In this document: positions 45,107 through 53,844 of the stretch, piece by piece
How positions within the stretch are numbered: the first letter of the stretch is position 1
Layout: the number at the start of each line of letters is the position of its first letter
Assembly (NCBI GenBank): GCA_019137195.1
Contig: JAGVSR010000102.1
Coordinates: 1-64,000, forward strand
Origin: Alphaproteobacteria bacterium
Lineage (GTDB): Bacteria > Pseudomonadota > Alphaproteobacteria > Rhizobiales > Hyphomicrobiaceae
DNA: 64,000 nt
Reading direction: 5' to 3'
The notes under the pieces: generated by a model
Told to the model about the DNA's origin: nothing
Seen by the model: only the letters and a program-made list of their open reading frames with translations
Database searches by the model: none
Position numbers and translations under genes: made by a program

Positions 45107-45355
45107 ATGATGAACCGAACCACCGCTGCCATCCTCGCCACGCTCACCCTCGCCGGGGGCTCCCAAGCCGAGGAGTTCCAGCTGCCGCCGCAGATCACGC
45201 CGGCGCTCAAGGCCGCCTGCGAGGGCGATGTGCGGCGCGTGTGCGTCGGCGAGAACCCGACCTACGCCAAAGTCAAAAGCTGCGTGCTCGCCAACTACAC
45301 CCAGTTCGGCAAGCGCTGCAAACTGCAGATTGCGCTTGCGGGTCTCGGCCGCTGA
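45107..45355 (+). CDS. Small secreted protein with Cys-rich C-terminal motif
   Basis: 82 residues, signal peptide (about 1-21, ending SQAEE). The mature part has four Cys: ALKAACEGDVRRVCVGENPTYAKVKSCVLAN and KRCKLQ. The ACEGDVRRVC / KVKSCVLANY pattern recalls the Cys-rich GCR1 repeat of animal and bacterial secreted proteins, a loose match. AAGGGGG precedes the ATG. No function known. Confidence 0.72.
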   Translation: MMNRTTAAILATLTLAGGSQAEEFQLPPQITPALKAACEGDVRRVCVGENPTYAKVKSCVLANYTQFGKRCKLQIALAGLGR

Positions 45356-45381
45356 GCCGGCCCCCGGGGCACAGGAAGCAA

Positions 45382-45415
45382 AGAGCGCCGTCAGCCAGCC
45401 CGGCTGCGGCGCTCT
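45382..45415. terminator. Bidirectional terminator
   Basis: Stem AGAGCGCCG (45382-45390) with CGGCGCTCT (45407-45415) around a loop that itself folds (CAGCC/GGCTG); TTGCTTTG follows on plus and TTGCTTCC on minus. It lies between two convergent genes and serves both. Confidence 0.7.
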
Positions 45416-45440
45416 TGCTTTGTGGATGGGCGGACGCCGG

Positions 45441-45938
45441 TCAGGCTTGGCCTTCGGTCTGGAACATGGTCGAGACCAGGGCCTCGCGGCTCTCCTTGCC
45501 GGCCCAGACCACGAATTGGAACGCCTGATAGTAGCGCTCGCAGGCCTCCAGGGCGGCCTTCAGCATAGCCTCGCACTGGGCGACCGTCGCCACGGCCCCG
45601 TTGAGCATCAGGGCGTGGCGGAACATGACCAGGCCCTCCTGGGTCCAGAGATCGAAATGGCCGAGCCACAGCTGCTCGTTGATCTGAGCGATGAGCCGGT
45701 ACATCTCGTTCAGCCGATTGTCCGGGACGCGGAAGTCGAAGGCGCAGGCAAGGTGCAGCGCCTCGAGGTCGGCGCGCCAGTTGATCGAGACGTGGTAGTC
45801 GGTCCAGTTCCCGCCGACGACCAGCGTCAGCTCCTCGTCGCCGGTGCGGTCGATGGCCCAGTCGTGGGCGGCCGCCAGCTGCTCGACAAGATCGACGGGA
45901 TTGATGACCCGGTCATATCCCTGCTCGCTGGTCGCCAT
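45441..45938 (-). CDS. YbjN domain protein
   Basis: 165 residues, cytoplasmic. The type III secretion chaperone-like YbjN fold is suggested by VNPVDLVEQLAAAHDW, WRADLEALHLACAFDFRVP and NEQLWLGHFDLWTQEGLVMFRHAL. The family affects motility and stress traits in some bacteria, but no molecular role is settled. Very common in alphaproteobacteria near lgt and ubiK, as here. Confidence 0.9.
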   Translation of the reverse strand: MATSEQGYDRVINPVDLVEQLAAAHDWAIDRTGDEELTLVVGGNWTDYHVSINWRADLEALHLACAFDFRVPDNRLNEMYRLIAQINEQLWLGHFDLWTQEGLVMFRHALMLNGAVATVAQCEAMLKAALEACERYYQAFQFVVWAGKESREALVSTMFQTEGQA

Positions 45939-46199
45939 TCTAGCTCCTGAAGATAAGCCGCCCCGAATTTCCGCGCGGCACTAGGCTCGAACGCGGCCGA
46001 CGAAACACCGCCGGGGTGCGAGTCGCAACCGGAGCTACTGCTTGTCCACGATGCAATCTCGGGTGAGAGCAGGAACGCCCCCATTTCGGGCCTCAGCGGC
46101 GTGCTCGGGCACGCCGATGTTGAAAAGGATGCCTGCTGCTGTGGAGAGGGCGGGCTTGCACTCGACAGAGCGCCGAGCGGAGGATTCGGATCGCTCCGG

Positions 46200-46469
46200 T
46201 CAGGCGTTCCTGGATTCCAGGGAGGCGATGCGGGCCGTGAGTTGTTCGACCAACTGCGACAAGCGGTCGTTCTCGTCGCGGGCCTTCGAGGCCATCGCCT
46301 TCACGGCCTCGAACTCCTCGCGGGAGACGACGTCCATATCGCGCAGGAAGCGCTCGCCCTGGGAGCGCATCATGCCCTCGATCTCGCGGCGTACGCCGTC
46401 GGCGGCTCCGGCCGCATCCGTCATAAGCCTGGCAATGTCGTCGAATACGCGTCCGGTGGTCTGGGTCAT
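46200..46469 (-). CDS. ubiK: Ubiquinone biosynthesis accessory factor UbiK
   Basis: 89 residues from ATG 46469 (MTQTTGRVF). Helical BMFP-type protein: an N-terminal amphipathic part (VFDDIARLMTDAAGAADGV), then DMDVVSREEFEAVKAMASKA, and a C-terminal coiled coil (about 60-88). UbiK is an accessory factor of the aerobic ubiquinone-synthesis complex in proteobacteria. The upstream extension in the same frame is not family-like. Confidence 0.85.
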   Translation of the reverse strand: MTQTTGRVFDDIARLMTDAAGAADGVRREIEGMMRSQGERFLRDMDVVSREEFEAVKAMASKARDENDRLSQLVEQLTARIASLESRNA

Positions 46470-46684
46470 GGGCGTTCGTCCCGTAACTGGATCTCTGGGA
46501 GCATATGGCACGGCAAGGCTCGCCTTGACAGTGCGCGGCCGCCGCCCGCATGGAAAAAACGGCCGGGGCCGGCTGCCGCGTCCGGCATCGGAGGGGCAGC
46601 GGGTATCAGATGGGCCGCGGACGCGGCTGAACGAGGCGGGGGGCAGCGACGATGTGCGCGCTCCCGGCCCAGAGAGGGAGCTCG

Positions 46685-47521
46685 ATGCCGGTTCTTGCGA
46701 TACCCTATCCCGGCATCGATCCGGTGGCCTTCTCGGTGGGACCGTTCGACGTGCGCTGGTACGGCCTCGCCTACGCCGCCGGCCTCATCGCCGGCTGGCT
46801 GATGCTGCGGGCGATCGTCGCCAACCGCGGTCTCTGGGGCGAAAAAGGGCCGCCGTTCGCGGTCGATCGCGTCGACGACCTCGTTTTCGCGGTGTTCGTC
46901 GCTGGCGTCGCCGGTGGGCGGTTAGGGCAGGTGCTGCTCTACGAGCTCCCCTACTTCGCGGCCAATCCAACAGAGATCGTCAAGGTCTGGAAGGGCGGCA
47001 TGTCGTTCCACGGCGGCATCGTGGGCGCAATGCTCGCCACGGTCTGGTTCGCGCGACGCCATGGTGTCCCGGTGCGGACGGTGATGGACCTGACCGCTGC
47101 GGCGATGCCGTTCGGCATCCTGCTCGGCCGCATTGCCAACTTCGTCAATCACGAGCATTGGGGGCGTGTGTCCGATGTGCCGTGGGCGATGGTGTTTCCG
47201 GACGGCGGGCCGCTGCCGCGCCACCCGAGCCAGCTCTACGAAGCGGGGCTCGAGGGCCTCCTCGCGCTCGTGGTCGTCGGAGTGTTGATCTGGGGTAACA
47301 AAGCGTTGCAGCAGCCTGGCCGGGTGGCCGGCTCTTGGCTCGTCTGGTACGCCGTCGCGCGCGTCATTTCCGAGTTCTTCCGCGAGCCGGAGGCCGGGCA
47401 TTGGCTGAACCTCGGACCGTTCACGGCGGGGCAGCTCTATTCGATTCCCGTATTGTTGCTCGGCGTGTGGGCGCTGCGCGGCGGCGCGGTTCCTGCGCGC
47501 TCAGGAGAACCAGGCTCATGA
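46685..47521 (+). CDS. lgt: Prolipoprotein diacylglyceryl transferase, first copy (divergent)
   Basis: 278 residues. Lgt moves diacylglycerol from phosphatidylglycerol onto the lipobox Cys of prolipoproteins in the inner membrane. Key parts are kept: WYGLAY, GGMSFHGG (His109), GRIANFVN (Arg149, Asn152), RHPSQLYEAGLEG and RVISEFFREPE. The signature loop differs from the usual NGELWG: it reads NHEHWG. It overlaps the second lgt by 4 bases (ATGA). It is the more divergent copy and may have a different lipid or substrate preference, or a helper role; that is inference. Confidence 0.9.
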   Translation: MPVLAIPYPGIDPVAFSVGPFDVRWYGLAYAAGLIAGWLMLRAIVANRGLWGEKGPPFAVDRVDDLVFAVFVAGVAGGRLGQVLLYELPYFAANPTEIVKVWKGGMSFHGGIVGAMLATVWFARRHGVPVRTVMDLTAAAMPFGILLGRIANFVNHEHWGRVSDVPWAMVFPDGGPLPRHPSQLYEAGLEGLLALVVVGVLIWGNKALQQPGRVAGSWLVWYAVARVISEFFREPEAGHWLNLGPFTAGQLYSIPVLLLGVWALRGGAVPARSGEPGS

Positions 47522-48366
47522 TGCTCGAGATCGCCTTTCCGAACTTCGATCCCGTGGCTTTCGCGCTGGGGCCGGTGACGATCAAGTGGTACGGCGTCGC
47601 CTACATGGCTGGCCTTGTGCTCGGCTGGATGTACATTCGAGGGCTGCTCGCGAGCGGCAGTTTGTGGCGCGACGGCAAGGCTCCGTTCGAGCCGACGAAG
47701 GTCGACGATCTGCTCGTCTACATAACGCTCGGGGTCATCGTCGGCGGCCGGCTCGGCTCGGTGCTGCTCTACGAGCCCTCGAAATACGTCGCCGATCCTC
47801 TGGCGATCCTCAAGATCTGGCAGGGAGGCATGGCCTTTCACGGAGCGCTCATCGGTTGCGGGCTTGGTGCGTGGGCGTTTGCACGCCGCGAGGGCGTGAG
47901 CCTCTGGAGCACGATGGACGTGTGCGCGGCTGCGGTGCCGATCGGGCTCTTTTTCGGCCGCCTCGCCAACTTCATCAACGGCGAGCTGTTCGGCCGCCCG
48001 ACCGACGTTGCGTGGGGCATGGTGTTCCCGCACGCGGCGCAGGCCTATCCGTCACTCGCCGCCCTGGAGCCGACGCCGCGCCATCCGAGCCAGCTCTACG
48101 AGGCGGCGCTCGAAGGCGTCATCCTGTTCCTGGTTTTGCGCACCCTGACCCATCGTGCTGGCGGGCTGCAGCGGCCGGGGCTCGTCATCTCGACGTTTCT
48201 CATCGGCTACGGGCTCGCGCGCTCGACGGCGGAGTTCTTCCGCCAGCCCGATCCCTCGCACGCGCTTACGCTCCCGCCGCTGACGCCGGGAATCGCGTAC
48301 TCGATTCCGATGATCCTGCTCGGCCTCTACTTCCTGTCACGGGTAAGAGCGGGGCGGACGGCCTGA
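47518..48366 (+). CDS. lgt: Prolipoprotein diacylglyceryl transferase, second copy (canonical)
   Basis: 282 residues, starting at ATG 47518 inside the stop of copy one, with AGGAG upstream. Signature parts: WYGVAYMAG, GGMAFHGA (His108), FGRLANFINGELFGR (Arg148, Asn151), RHPSQLYEAALEGV and TAEFFRQPD. This is the normal Lgt pattern, with the standard length. The two copies share about the same helices and loops throughout, so they come from a duplication. Both should be translated from one mRNA. Confidence 0.93.
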   Translation: MMLEIAFPNFDPVAFALGPVTIKWYGVAYMAGLVLGWMYIRGLLASGSLWRDGKAPFEPTKVDDLLVYITLGVIVGGRLGSVLLYEPSKYVADPLAILKIWQGGMAFHGALIGCGLGAWAFARREGVSLWSTMDVCAAAVPIGLFFGRLANFINGELFGRPTDVAWGMVFPHAAQAYPSLAALEPTPRHPSQLYEAALEGVILFLVLRTLTHRAGGLQRPGLVISTFLIGYGLARSTAEFFRQPDPSHALTLPPLTPGIAYSIPMILLGLYFLSRVRAGRTA

Positions 48367-48486
48367 TGCGGAGCCGATGCCGTCCTACTCTCGGGTGCGG
48401 ACGACGTCGCTCATGACGCAGTCCACGTGGACGTCCGTGCGGAGGCAATCGGCGTCCAACCCTGCGGGTCAGACACCGTCTTGTCA

Positions 48487-48963
48487 TCACGCGTCGATGA
48501 GTGCCTTGCACTCCTTGATGCAGGCGGCGCAACTGTCCTGACAGGCCTTGCACTGCGCGTGCTTGTCGGCGTGCTTCTTGCACTCGTCCTCGCAGTCGGC
48601 GCAGACGTCGCGGCAAACCTTGACAAAGTCCTTGAGGCGCCTGGCATCGAGTGCGGCCATCTTGGCGAGCGCGGTACACATGGGCAGCATGGCCGAGACG
48701 GTGCGCATGCAGTCCTTGATGGACGTATCGCCGTCCGCGATCAGGCGCATGCAGTGCTCGAGGCAGACCTCACCGCGGTTGACGCAGGCGAGTGCCGCGT
48801 CGATCAGCGCCTGGTTCTTCGCACCGTGGCCCATCTTGCTGTGGTCGTGCTCGGCGGATGCTTCCGACGTCATTGCCATCGTGGCCGCACCAGCCGCAGC
48901 GAGGCCGAGGACGGCGCGACGGTCGAGGCCGGTGGTAGCGGGTAACTGGCTATGATCGGTCAT
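48487..48963 (-). CDS. Copper storage protein, Csp type, with Tat signal
   Basis: 158 residues. The N-terminus has a twin-arginine signal (DRRAVLGLAAAGAATM), so it is exported folded. The mature part is a four-helix bundle with 14 Cys on helix faces (CLEHC, CRDVCADCEDEC, CKACQDSCAACIKEC) and a His/Met region near the start (EHDHSKMGHG). It matches Csp1-like proteins that hold many Cu(I) ions. Together with the bufferin locus it points to real copper load in this organism's habitat or metabolism. Confidence 0.9.
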   Translation of the reverse strand: MTDHSQLPATTGLDRRAVLGLAAAGAATMAMTSEASAEHDHSKMGHGAKNQALIDAALACVNRGEVCLEHCMRLIADGDTSIKDCMRTVSAMLPMCTALAKMAALDARRLKDFVKVCRDVCADCEDECKKHADKHAQCKACQDSCAACIKECKALIDA

Positions 48964-49079
48964 GGGGGTTCTCCCTCGTTCTGAATCTCACGCCCATCGA
49001 ACGGCGGCACGACGGAAGTTCCACGGGCCTCGGGGTCCGTCAAACAAAAAAGGATCGCAAGGCGGACGGTAGCGGACCG

Positions 49080-49694
49080 TCAGGCGCTTCCCGGCACGGT
49101 CCCGGCCCATTCGAGCCACAGCTTGACGCGGGCCTCGGGATGCGGCGCGGTCATGAAATCGGTGATGACGGCGACGCTGTCGGCGCCGGCCGCAACGACC
49201 CCGCCGGCGCGTTCGGGCGTGATTCCGCCGATGGCGACGAGAGGGAGGCCGCCGATGCGCCGCTTCCATTGACCGATGCGGTCCAGTCCCTGGGGCGCCC
49301 ACTTCATCGCCTTGAGTCTGGTCTCGTAGATGGGACCGAGCGCGACGTAGTCGGGATCGGCGAGGAGCGCGGTCTCGAGCTCCTCCTCCGAATGTGTCGA
49401 GATCCCGAGCGAAACTCCGGCGCGTTTCAAGGCTTCGATGTCGGCGGCGGCGAGATCCTCCTGTCCGAGGTGGACATAGGCGGCCCCGGCCTCGATCGCC
49501 TCGCGCCAGTAGTCGTTGACGATGAGCTGGCAACATTCCTGGCGGCAGAGCACGAGCGCCTCGGAGATCTGGCGCGATACCTCGTCGGACGGACGGTCCT
49601 TGATGCGGAGCTGCACGGTCTTGACCCCGAGCGGCACGATGCGCTTCAGCCACGTCACGTCCGGCACGATGGGGTAGAAGCGCGCGAGGGTCAT
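49080..49694 (-). CDS. thiE: Thiamine phosphate synthase
   Basis: 204 residues. ThiE joins HMP-PP and thiazole phosphate. Motifs: TVQLRIKDRP (substrate Gln/Arg/Lys), LIVNDYWREAIEAGAAYVHLGQEDL (metal Asp, Gln), STHSEEEL, ALGPIYETRLK and IGGITPERA. The 15-base gap after thiG makes an operon thiG-thiE likely. A weak inverted repeat and T-run just past the stop (49047-49081) could be its terminator. Confidence 0.92.
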   Translation of the reverse strand: MTLARFYPIVPDVTWLKRIVPLGVKTVQLRIKDRPSDEVSRQISEALVLCRQECCQLIVNDYWREAIEAGAAYVHLGQEDLAAADIEALKRAGVSLGISTHSEEELETALLADPDYVALGPIYETRLKAMKWAPQGLDRIGQWKRRIGGLPLVAIGGITPERAGGVVAAGADSVAVITDFMTAPHPEARVKLWLEWAGTVPGSA

Positions 49695-49709
49695 GGGCTC
49701 CTTCTTTGC

Positions 49710-50546
49710 CTAGGGCTTCCGGTTCAGCTCGAAGAAGGGCGTGCCGGCGACGGGCGTCGAGGGTGAGGCCATGTCGCGCGGCTCGATGAGACCGGCCTCG
49801 AACCCCGTGCGCCCGGCTTCGATGGCGCCGGCGAAGGCGGCCGCCATGGCGACCGGATCGCCCGCCTTGGCGACGGCGGTGTTGAGCAGCACGGCGTCGT
49901 AGCCGTGCTCCATGGCTGCGGCGGCGTGCGACGGCGCGCCGATGCCGGCATCGATGACGAGCGGCACATCCGGGAAATAGGCGCGCATGGAGCGCAGCCC
50001 GAAGCGGTTGGCGAGCCCTTGGCCGGACCCGATCGGCGCCCCCCACGGCATCAGCACGCGGCAACCGGCGTTCAAGAGACGCTCGCCGGCGCCAAGGTCC
50101 TCGGTCGTATACGGAAACACTCTGAAGCCCTCCCGCGACAGAACGCCCGCCGCCTCGACGAGGCCGAACAGGTCCGGCTGGAGCGTATCGGGGTTCGCGA
50201 TCACCTCGAGCTTGATCCATGGGGTGTCGAACAGCTCGCGCGCCATCTCGGCGGTGGCGATGGCCTCCTTGGCCGTCCGGCATCCGGCAGTGTTGGGGAG
50301 CACGCGCACGTCGAGGGCGCGAATGAGCTCGAGGAAGCGCTCGCCGGTGCGGCCGCGGGCCTGCTCGCGCCGGAGCGATACGGTGACGATGCCGGCGCGG
50401 GCGGCCTTGACCGCGTCGGCCATGATCTGGGGCGACGGGTAGAGCGCAGTGCCGAGGAGAAGGCGCGAGGCGATCTCCTCGCCATAGAACACGAGCGGTG
50501 CGAGGTCCGGCCGCGATCCGGTGAGGTGGGGGGTAGGCTGGTTCAT
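49710..50546 (-). CDS. thiG: Thiazole synthase
   Basis: 278 residues. ThiG makes the thiazole ring from DXP, dehydroglycine and ThiS-thiocarboxylate. The Schiff-base Lys is in [10 protein letters not shown], and the phosphate-binding parts [10 protein letters not shown] and [12 protein letters not shown] are clear. thiS and thiO, usual partners, are not directly upstream and no TPP riboswitch is seen there, unlike thiC. Confidence 0.94.
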   Translation of the reverse strand: MNQPTPHLTGSRPDLAPLVFYGEEIASRLLLGTALYPSPQIMADAVKAARAGIVTVSLRREQARGRTGERFLELIRALDVRVLPNTAGCRTAKEAIATAEMARELFDTPWIKLEVIANPDTLQPDLFGLVEAAGVLSREGFRVFPYTTEDLGAGERLLNAGCRVLMPWGAPIGSGQGLANRFGLRSMRAYFPDVPLVIDAGIGAPSHAAAAMEHGYDAVLLNTAVAKAGDPVAMAAAFAGAIEAGRTGFEAGLIEPRDMASPSTPVAGTPFFELNRKP

Positions 50547-50955
50547 GCCATCATTCTAACCGACTGAGCGGCCGGCAAAAGACACAATCGGGTCCGCGCT
50601 GTCTTGCGGCCATGCCAGCCCCTTGATTTCCGCATGTCGCTGTCCGGACCGCGATCAGCGACCTGTGCCGACATCAATCTGCTTCCGCCTCGTGCCGTTG
50701 ATGAGATCCTATCCGGGGTGCTGCCTCCCGATCCCTGACCCGCGCTACGGCATGGCAGCCGGCGAGCGACCCGGATGAGCGGCTGGCGTGGAGGATCTCG
50801 AGGTCGGCGGCGGACGCGGGGGTGCGGCTCATGTCGACGGCGATGGCAGGGGCTCGGGAGCGCAGGTGCTCGTCGCACACGTGGCGCCAGGGGCACACGT
50901 GGCACTGGGGCCGGCTTGCCCACAACCGCGTTATGTGGCTCGGCTGGCGCTCGTC
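50547..50955. other. Intergenic region with a doubtful Cys-containing frame
   Basis: 409 bases between the thiG start and the GNAT stop. A minus-strand frame (50674-50925, start TTG) reads CHVCPWRHVC near its start, like a small metal-binding knuckle, but the rest has no protein character, so I do not call it a gene. No riboswitch or RNA is seen. Confidence 0.4.
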
Positions 50956-51420
50956 TCAGGCCGTGAGGGTGGGTGCGAGCGCGAGGCGGAAGGGCACCAT
51001 CGACGAGCGCTCGAAGCCGTAGCCGCGGTAGAACTTGTGGGCGCCGGCGTTGTCGTGGTCGGTGAGGAGGGTGATGCGCCGCGCGCCGTCCGCCCGAGCC
51101 CGCTCGATGGCGGCTGCGAGGAGCTTGCCGCCGGTCCCGGCTCTACGGCTGGCCTTGTCGATGACCATATCCTCGAGGATGGCGACGCGGGCACCGAGCG
51201 CGGTCGAAACGGTATAGAGCAGGTTGACCATGCCAATGACCATGCCCTCGCGCTCGGCGAGGAGGATGCGGCCGACCGCGGGGTCGGCGATGATCATGCC
51301 GAGGCCCCGCGCCTGAGCCTCGCGATCGGGCGTGAACTCCGCCTCCTGGGCGAAGAGCTGGGATAGAAGCTTCGACAGCGACGGAACGTCGGCTGCGGTC
51401 GCGATGCGGATCGTGGTCAT
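50956..51420 (-). CDS. GNAT family N-acetyltransferase
   Basis: 154 residues from ATG 51420. Motif A (EDMVIDKASRRAGTGGKLLAAAIERA) holds the acetyl-CoA pyrophosphate loop, and motif B follows (LLTDHDNAGAHKFYRGYGFE). A standard single-domain acetyltransferase; substrate unknown. It follows pal by 7 bases, so the two are cotranscribed. Confidence 0.88.
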   Translation of the reverse strand: MTTIRIATAADVPSLSKLLSQLFAQEAEFTPDREAQARGLGMIIADPAVGRILLAEREGMVIGMVNLLYTVSTALGARVAILEDMVIDKASRRAGTGGKLLAAAIERARADGARRITLLTDHDNAGAHKFYRGYGFERSSMVPFRLALAPTLTA

Positions 51421-51427
51421 GAGGCGA

Positions 51428-51958
51428 TCAGCGCTGGCTGACTTGCGTTCCGGTGAGGACCGTCTGGGCGCGGCGGTTCTGAGACCAGCACGAGATGTCG
51501 TCGCAGGTCGCGACCGGGCGCTCCTTGCCGTAGGAGATGACGCGGATACGGGAGCCATTGACGCCGTGAGAGGAAAGGAAGCCTTTGACCGCGTTGGCAC
51601 GCCGCGCACCGAGCGCGATGTTGTACTCGCGCGTGCCGCGCTCGTCGGCGTGGCCTTCAATCGTGACGGCCTGCTCTAGATGCTGCGACAGGAAGCTGGC
51701 CTGGCTCTGAAGGGTGCGCTGGGCCTCGGGCGTCAGGTCCGAGCTGTCGGACGAGAAGTAGACGAGGTCGCCGACCTCGTTCTTCAACATGGCGTTGGCA
51801 CCGGCCTGGCCGCTGCCGTAGCGCCCGTAGCTGCCATAGCCGCTGTTGCCGCCGAGACGGCTCGAGCCGGCGGCTGCGGTCTGATCGGTGCTGGCGCAAC
51901 CCGCGGCGAGGGCCGCGGCGGCGAGGAGCGTGAGGGGAGCAAGCAAGCTAGGACGCAT
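51428..51958 (-). CDS. pal: Peptidoglycan-associated lipoprotein Pal
   Basis: 176 residues from ATG 51958. Lipoprotein signal (lipobox LAAGC) then a Gly/Ser/Tyr-rich linker (about 30-60) and an OmpA-like domain with VYFSSDSSDLTPEAQ and IEGHADERGTREYNIALGARRANAV (peptidoglycan-binding Asp and Arg). It tethers the outer membrane to the wall in the Tol-Pal system. In most relatives pal follows tolB; here it stands apart from any tol gene in the window. Confidence 0.92.
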   Translation of the reverse strand: MRPSLLAPLTLLAAAALAAGCASTDQTAAAGSSRLGGNSGYGSYGRYGSGQAGANAMLKNEVGDLVYFSSDSSDLTPEAQRTLQSQASFLSQHLEQAVTIEGHADERGTREYNIALGARRANAVKGFLSSHGVNGSRIRVISYGKERPVATCDDISCWSQNRRAQTVLTGTQVSQR

Positions 51959-52388
51959 TACGACACACCAGGATTGGGGCGGCACTCGAGGCCGGCCGGT
52001 CTTTCGAAACGGAAGCAGAGCCGGTTCACGGCATAAGCTCCAGGCGGGGCAGACTTGTGACCCAACTGGGCCGATCGGGTGTCGTTCCGGCGTTCTCTCG
52101 GCGGCCGGGCGAAGCCCTCAAAGCCTCCCTTAACCAAGCCCGCACAATGGTCCCCAGAAGGTAAACAAGGTCTTAACGGACGGGGGGCGGGCGGCTCCGA
52201 CACGCTGCAAAGTCTTTTGCCATGCGCGTCAGGCGAGGAGCGCTCCGTGTGCTGGCCGCAGGTCGTCGGAAGCGTTAATTCGGCCTTGCCTAAAGCCCTA
52301 AAGCCTCCTATCGGAACCGCCTGAGCGGCTGCCCGAGGAAGCCCCAGCGGCGGCTGCATCCTGTCACGACCAATCAGAGGACGCCGCG
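51959..52388. other. Leader region between pal and tuf
   Basis: 430 bases holding both divergent promoters. CTTAACC and CTTAACG half-motifs (as in CtrA sites) occur near 52128-52180 but are not spaced as a full site. TTGCCT with TATCGG 17 bases on, near 52290-52315, is a weak candidate for the tuf promoter. No rpsG or fusA precedes tuf. Confidence 0.4.
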
Positions 52389-53597
52389 ATGGCCAAGGCA
52401 AAATTCGAGCGCAACAAGCCGCACTGCAACGTTGGCACGATCGGCCACGTTGACCACGGCAAGACGACGCTGACTGCGGCGTTGACGAAGGTCTCAGCGG
52501 ACCGTGGCTGGACTCAGACTGCGATTGCGTACGACGAGGTTGCGAAGGCTTCGGAGAGCCAGGGCCGCCGCGACCCGACGAAGATTCTGACGATCGCGAC
52601 GTCTCACGTCGAGTACGCGACGCCGAACCGTCACTACGCGCACGTGGACTGCCCGGGCCACGCGGACTACGTGAAGAACATGATCACGGGTGCGGCGCAG
52701 ATGGACGGCGCGATCCTGGTCGTGTCTGCGGTCGACGGGCCGATGCCGCAGACGCGCGAGCACATCCTTCTCGCGCGCCAGGTCGGCGTGCCGCGGATCG
52801 TGGTGTTCCTGAACAAGTGCGACGTTGTCGAGGACGCGGAGCTTCTCGACCTCGTCGAGATGGAGGTTCGCGAGCTGCTGTCGAAGTACCAGTTCCCGGG
52901 CGACGACACTCCGGTCATTCGGGGTGCAGCGATCAAGGCGCTGAACGGCGAGAAGGGCCCGCTGGCGGACGAGGCGATCATCAAGCTCTACGAGGCGCTG
53001 GACACGTACATCCCGCTCCCCGACCGTCCGAAGGACCAGCCGTTCCTGATGCCGATCGAGGACGTGTTCTCGATCTCTGGCCGCGGCACGGTTGTGACGG
53101 GTCGCATCGAGCGCGGCGTGATCAAGGTGGGCGAGGAAGTGGAGATCGTTGGTCTCCGGGACACGCAGAAGTCTGTCGTGACGGGCGTGGAGATGTTCCG
53201 CAAGCTTCTGGACTCGGGTGAGGCTGGCGACAACGTGGGCTGCCTCCTGCGCGGCATCGACAAGGACTCGGTCGAGCGCGGGCAGGTTCTGTGCAAGCCT
53301 GGCTCTGTGAAGCCGCACAAGAAGTTCAAGGCCGAGGCGTACATTCTCACCAAGGAGGAGGGTGGCCGTCACACGCCGTTCTTCTCGAACTACCGTCCGC
53401 AGTTCTACTTCCGCACGACCGACGTTACGGGCATCGTGAAGCTGCCGGAGGGTACGGAGATGGTCATGCCGGGCGACAACATCTCGGTCGACGTGGAGCT
53501 CGTGTCGCCCATCGCGATGGAAGAGAAGGTCCGCTTCGCCATCCGCGAGGGCGGCCGTACCGTCGGCGCCGGCGTCGTCACGAAGGTTATCGAGTAA
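52389..53597 (+). CDS. tuf: Elongation factor Tu with non-standard switch I
   Basis: 402 residues. GTPase motifs: GHVDHGKT (P-loop), DCPGH (87-91), NKCD; domains 2 and 3 follow normally ([33 protein letters not shown]). EF-Tu carries aminoacyl-tRNA to the ribosome. The usual switch I ARGITI is absent: the segment reads [15 protein letters not shown], about five residues longer, with the effector Thr kept as T68. From memory this RDxTKxxTIA form resembles planctomycete EF-Tu. The protein is longer than the roughly 391-396 usual in alphaproteobacteria. It sits in the conserved place before tRNA-Trp and secE. Confidence 0.97.
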   Translation: MAKAKFERNKPHCNVGTIGHVDHGKTTLTAALTKVSADRGWTQTAIAYDEVAKASESQGRRDPTKILTIATSHVEYATPNRHYAHVDCPGHADYVKNMITGAAQMDGAILVVSAVDGPMPQTREHILLARQVGVPRIVVFLNKCDVVEDAELLDLVEMEVRELLSKYQFPGDDTPVIRGAAIKALNGEKGPLADEAIIKLYEALDTYIPLPDRPKDQPFLMPIEDVFSISGRGTVVTGRIERGVIKVGEEVEIVGLRDTQKSVVTGVEMFRKLLDSGEAGDNVGCLLRGIDKDSVERGQVLCKPGSVKPHKKFKAEAYILTKEEGGRHTPFFSNYRPQFYFRTTDVTGIVKLPEGTEMVMPGDNISVDVELVSPIAMEEKVRFAIREGGRTVGAGVVTKVIE

Positions 53598-53658
53598 CGG
53601 GATGTGCGGCGCCGACAAACGCTATAGTGCCGAGCTGCGGCAAGCCGCAGTTCGGGCC

Positions 53659-53691
53659 GGCGCCGGGGTCGTCACGAAGGCTATCGAGTAA
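53659..53691 (+). pseudogene. Copy of the last 33 bases of tuf
   Basis: These 33 bases match the 3' end of tuf (53565-53597) in 31 positions, ending in the same frame with GAGVVTKxIE and a stop. They stand 61 bases after the true stop. No other part of tuf is found upstream of them. It is a scar of tuf duplication, recombination or replacement. Confidence 0.8.
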
Positions 53692-53695
53692 TGGC

Positions 53696-53821
53696 TTCTC
53701 TCTTCCCATCGCTCTCCGCGAAGGGAAGAGGGTCAGGGTGAGGGTGGGGGCGGCCGCTTGCTCCAGCACGTGTTGCCGCCCCTCAACCCGGCCCTCTCCC
53801 GGTGAAGAACGGAGAGAGGGG
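53696..53821. repeat. REP-like intergenic repeat, copy 1
   Basis: Long imperfect palindrome of about 126 bases: GAAGAGGGTCAGGGTGAGGG on the left and CCGCCCCTCAACCCGGCCCT on the right, with smaller hairpins at each end. Related copies at 58077 and 62525, and a shorter relative in thiC. Confidence 0.75.
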
Positions 53822-53844
53822 CAAGAAGCGAAGCGGAGCGCACC

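Noticed and set aside
50674..50925. Small minus-strand frame with CHVCPWRHVC
   Set aside because: The Cys pattern is suggestive, but the start is TTG, the rest is unstructured and no family is recognised; kept only as a note.
50547..50955. Possible TPP riboswitch before thiG
   Set aside because: The required CTGAGA and ACCTGATC blocks are not present on the minus strand.
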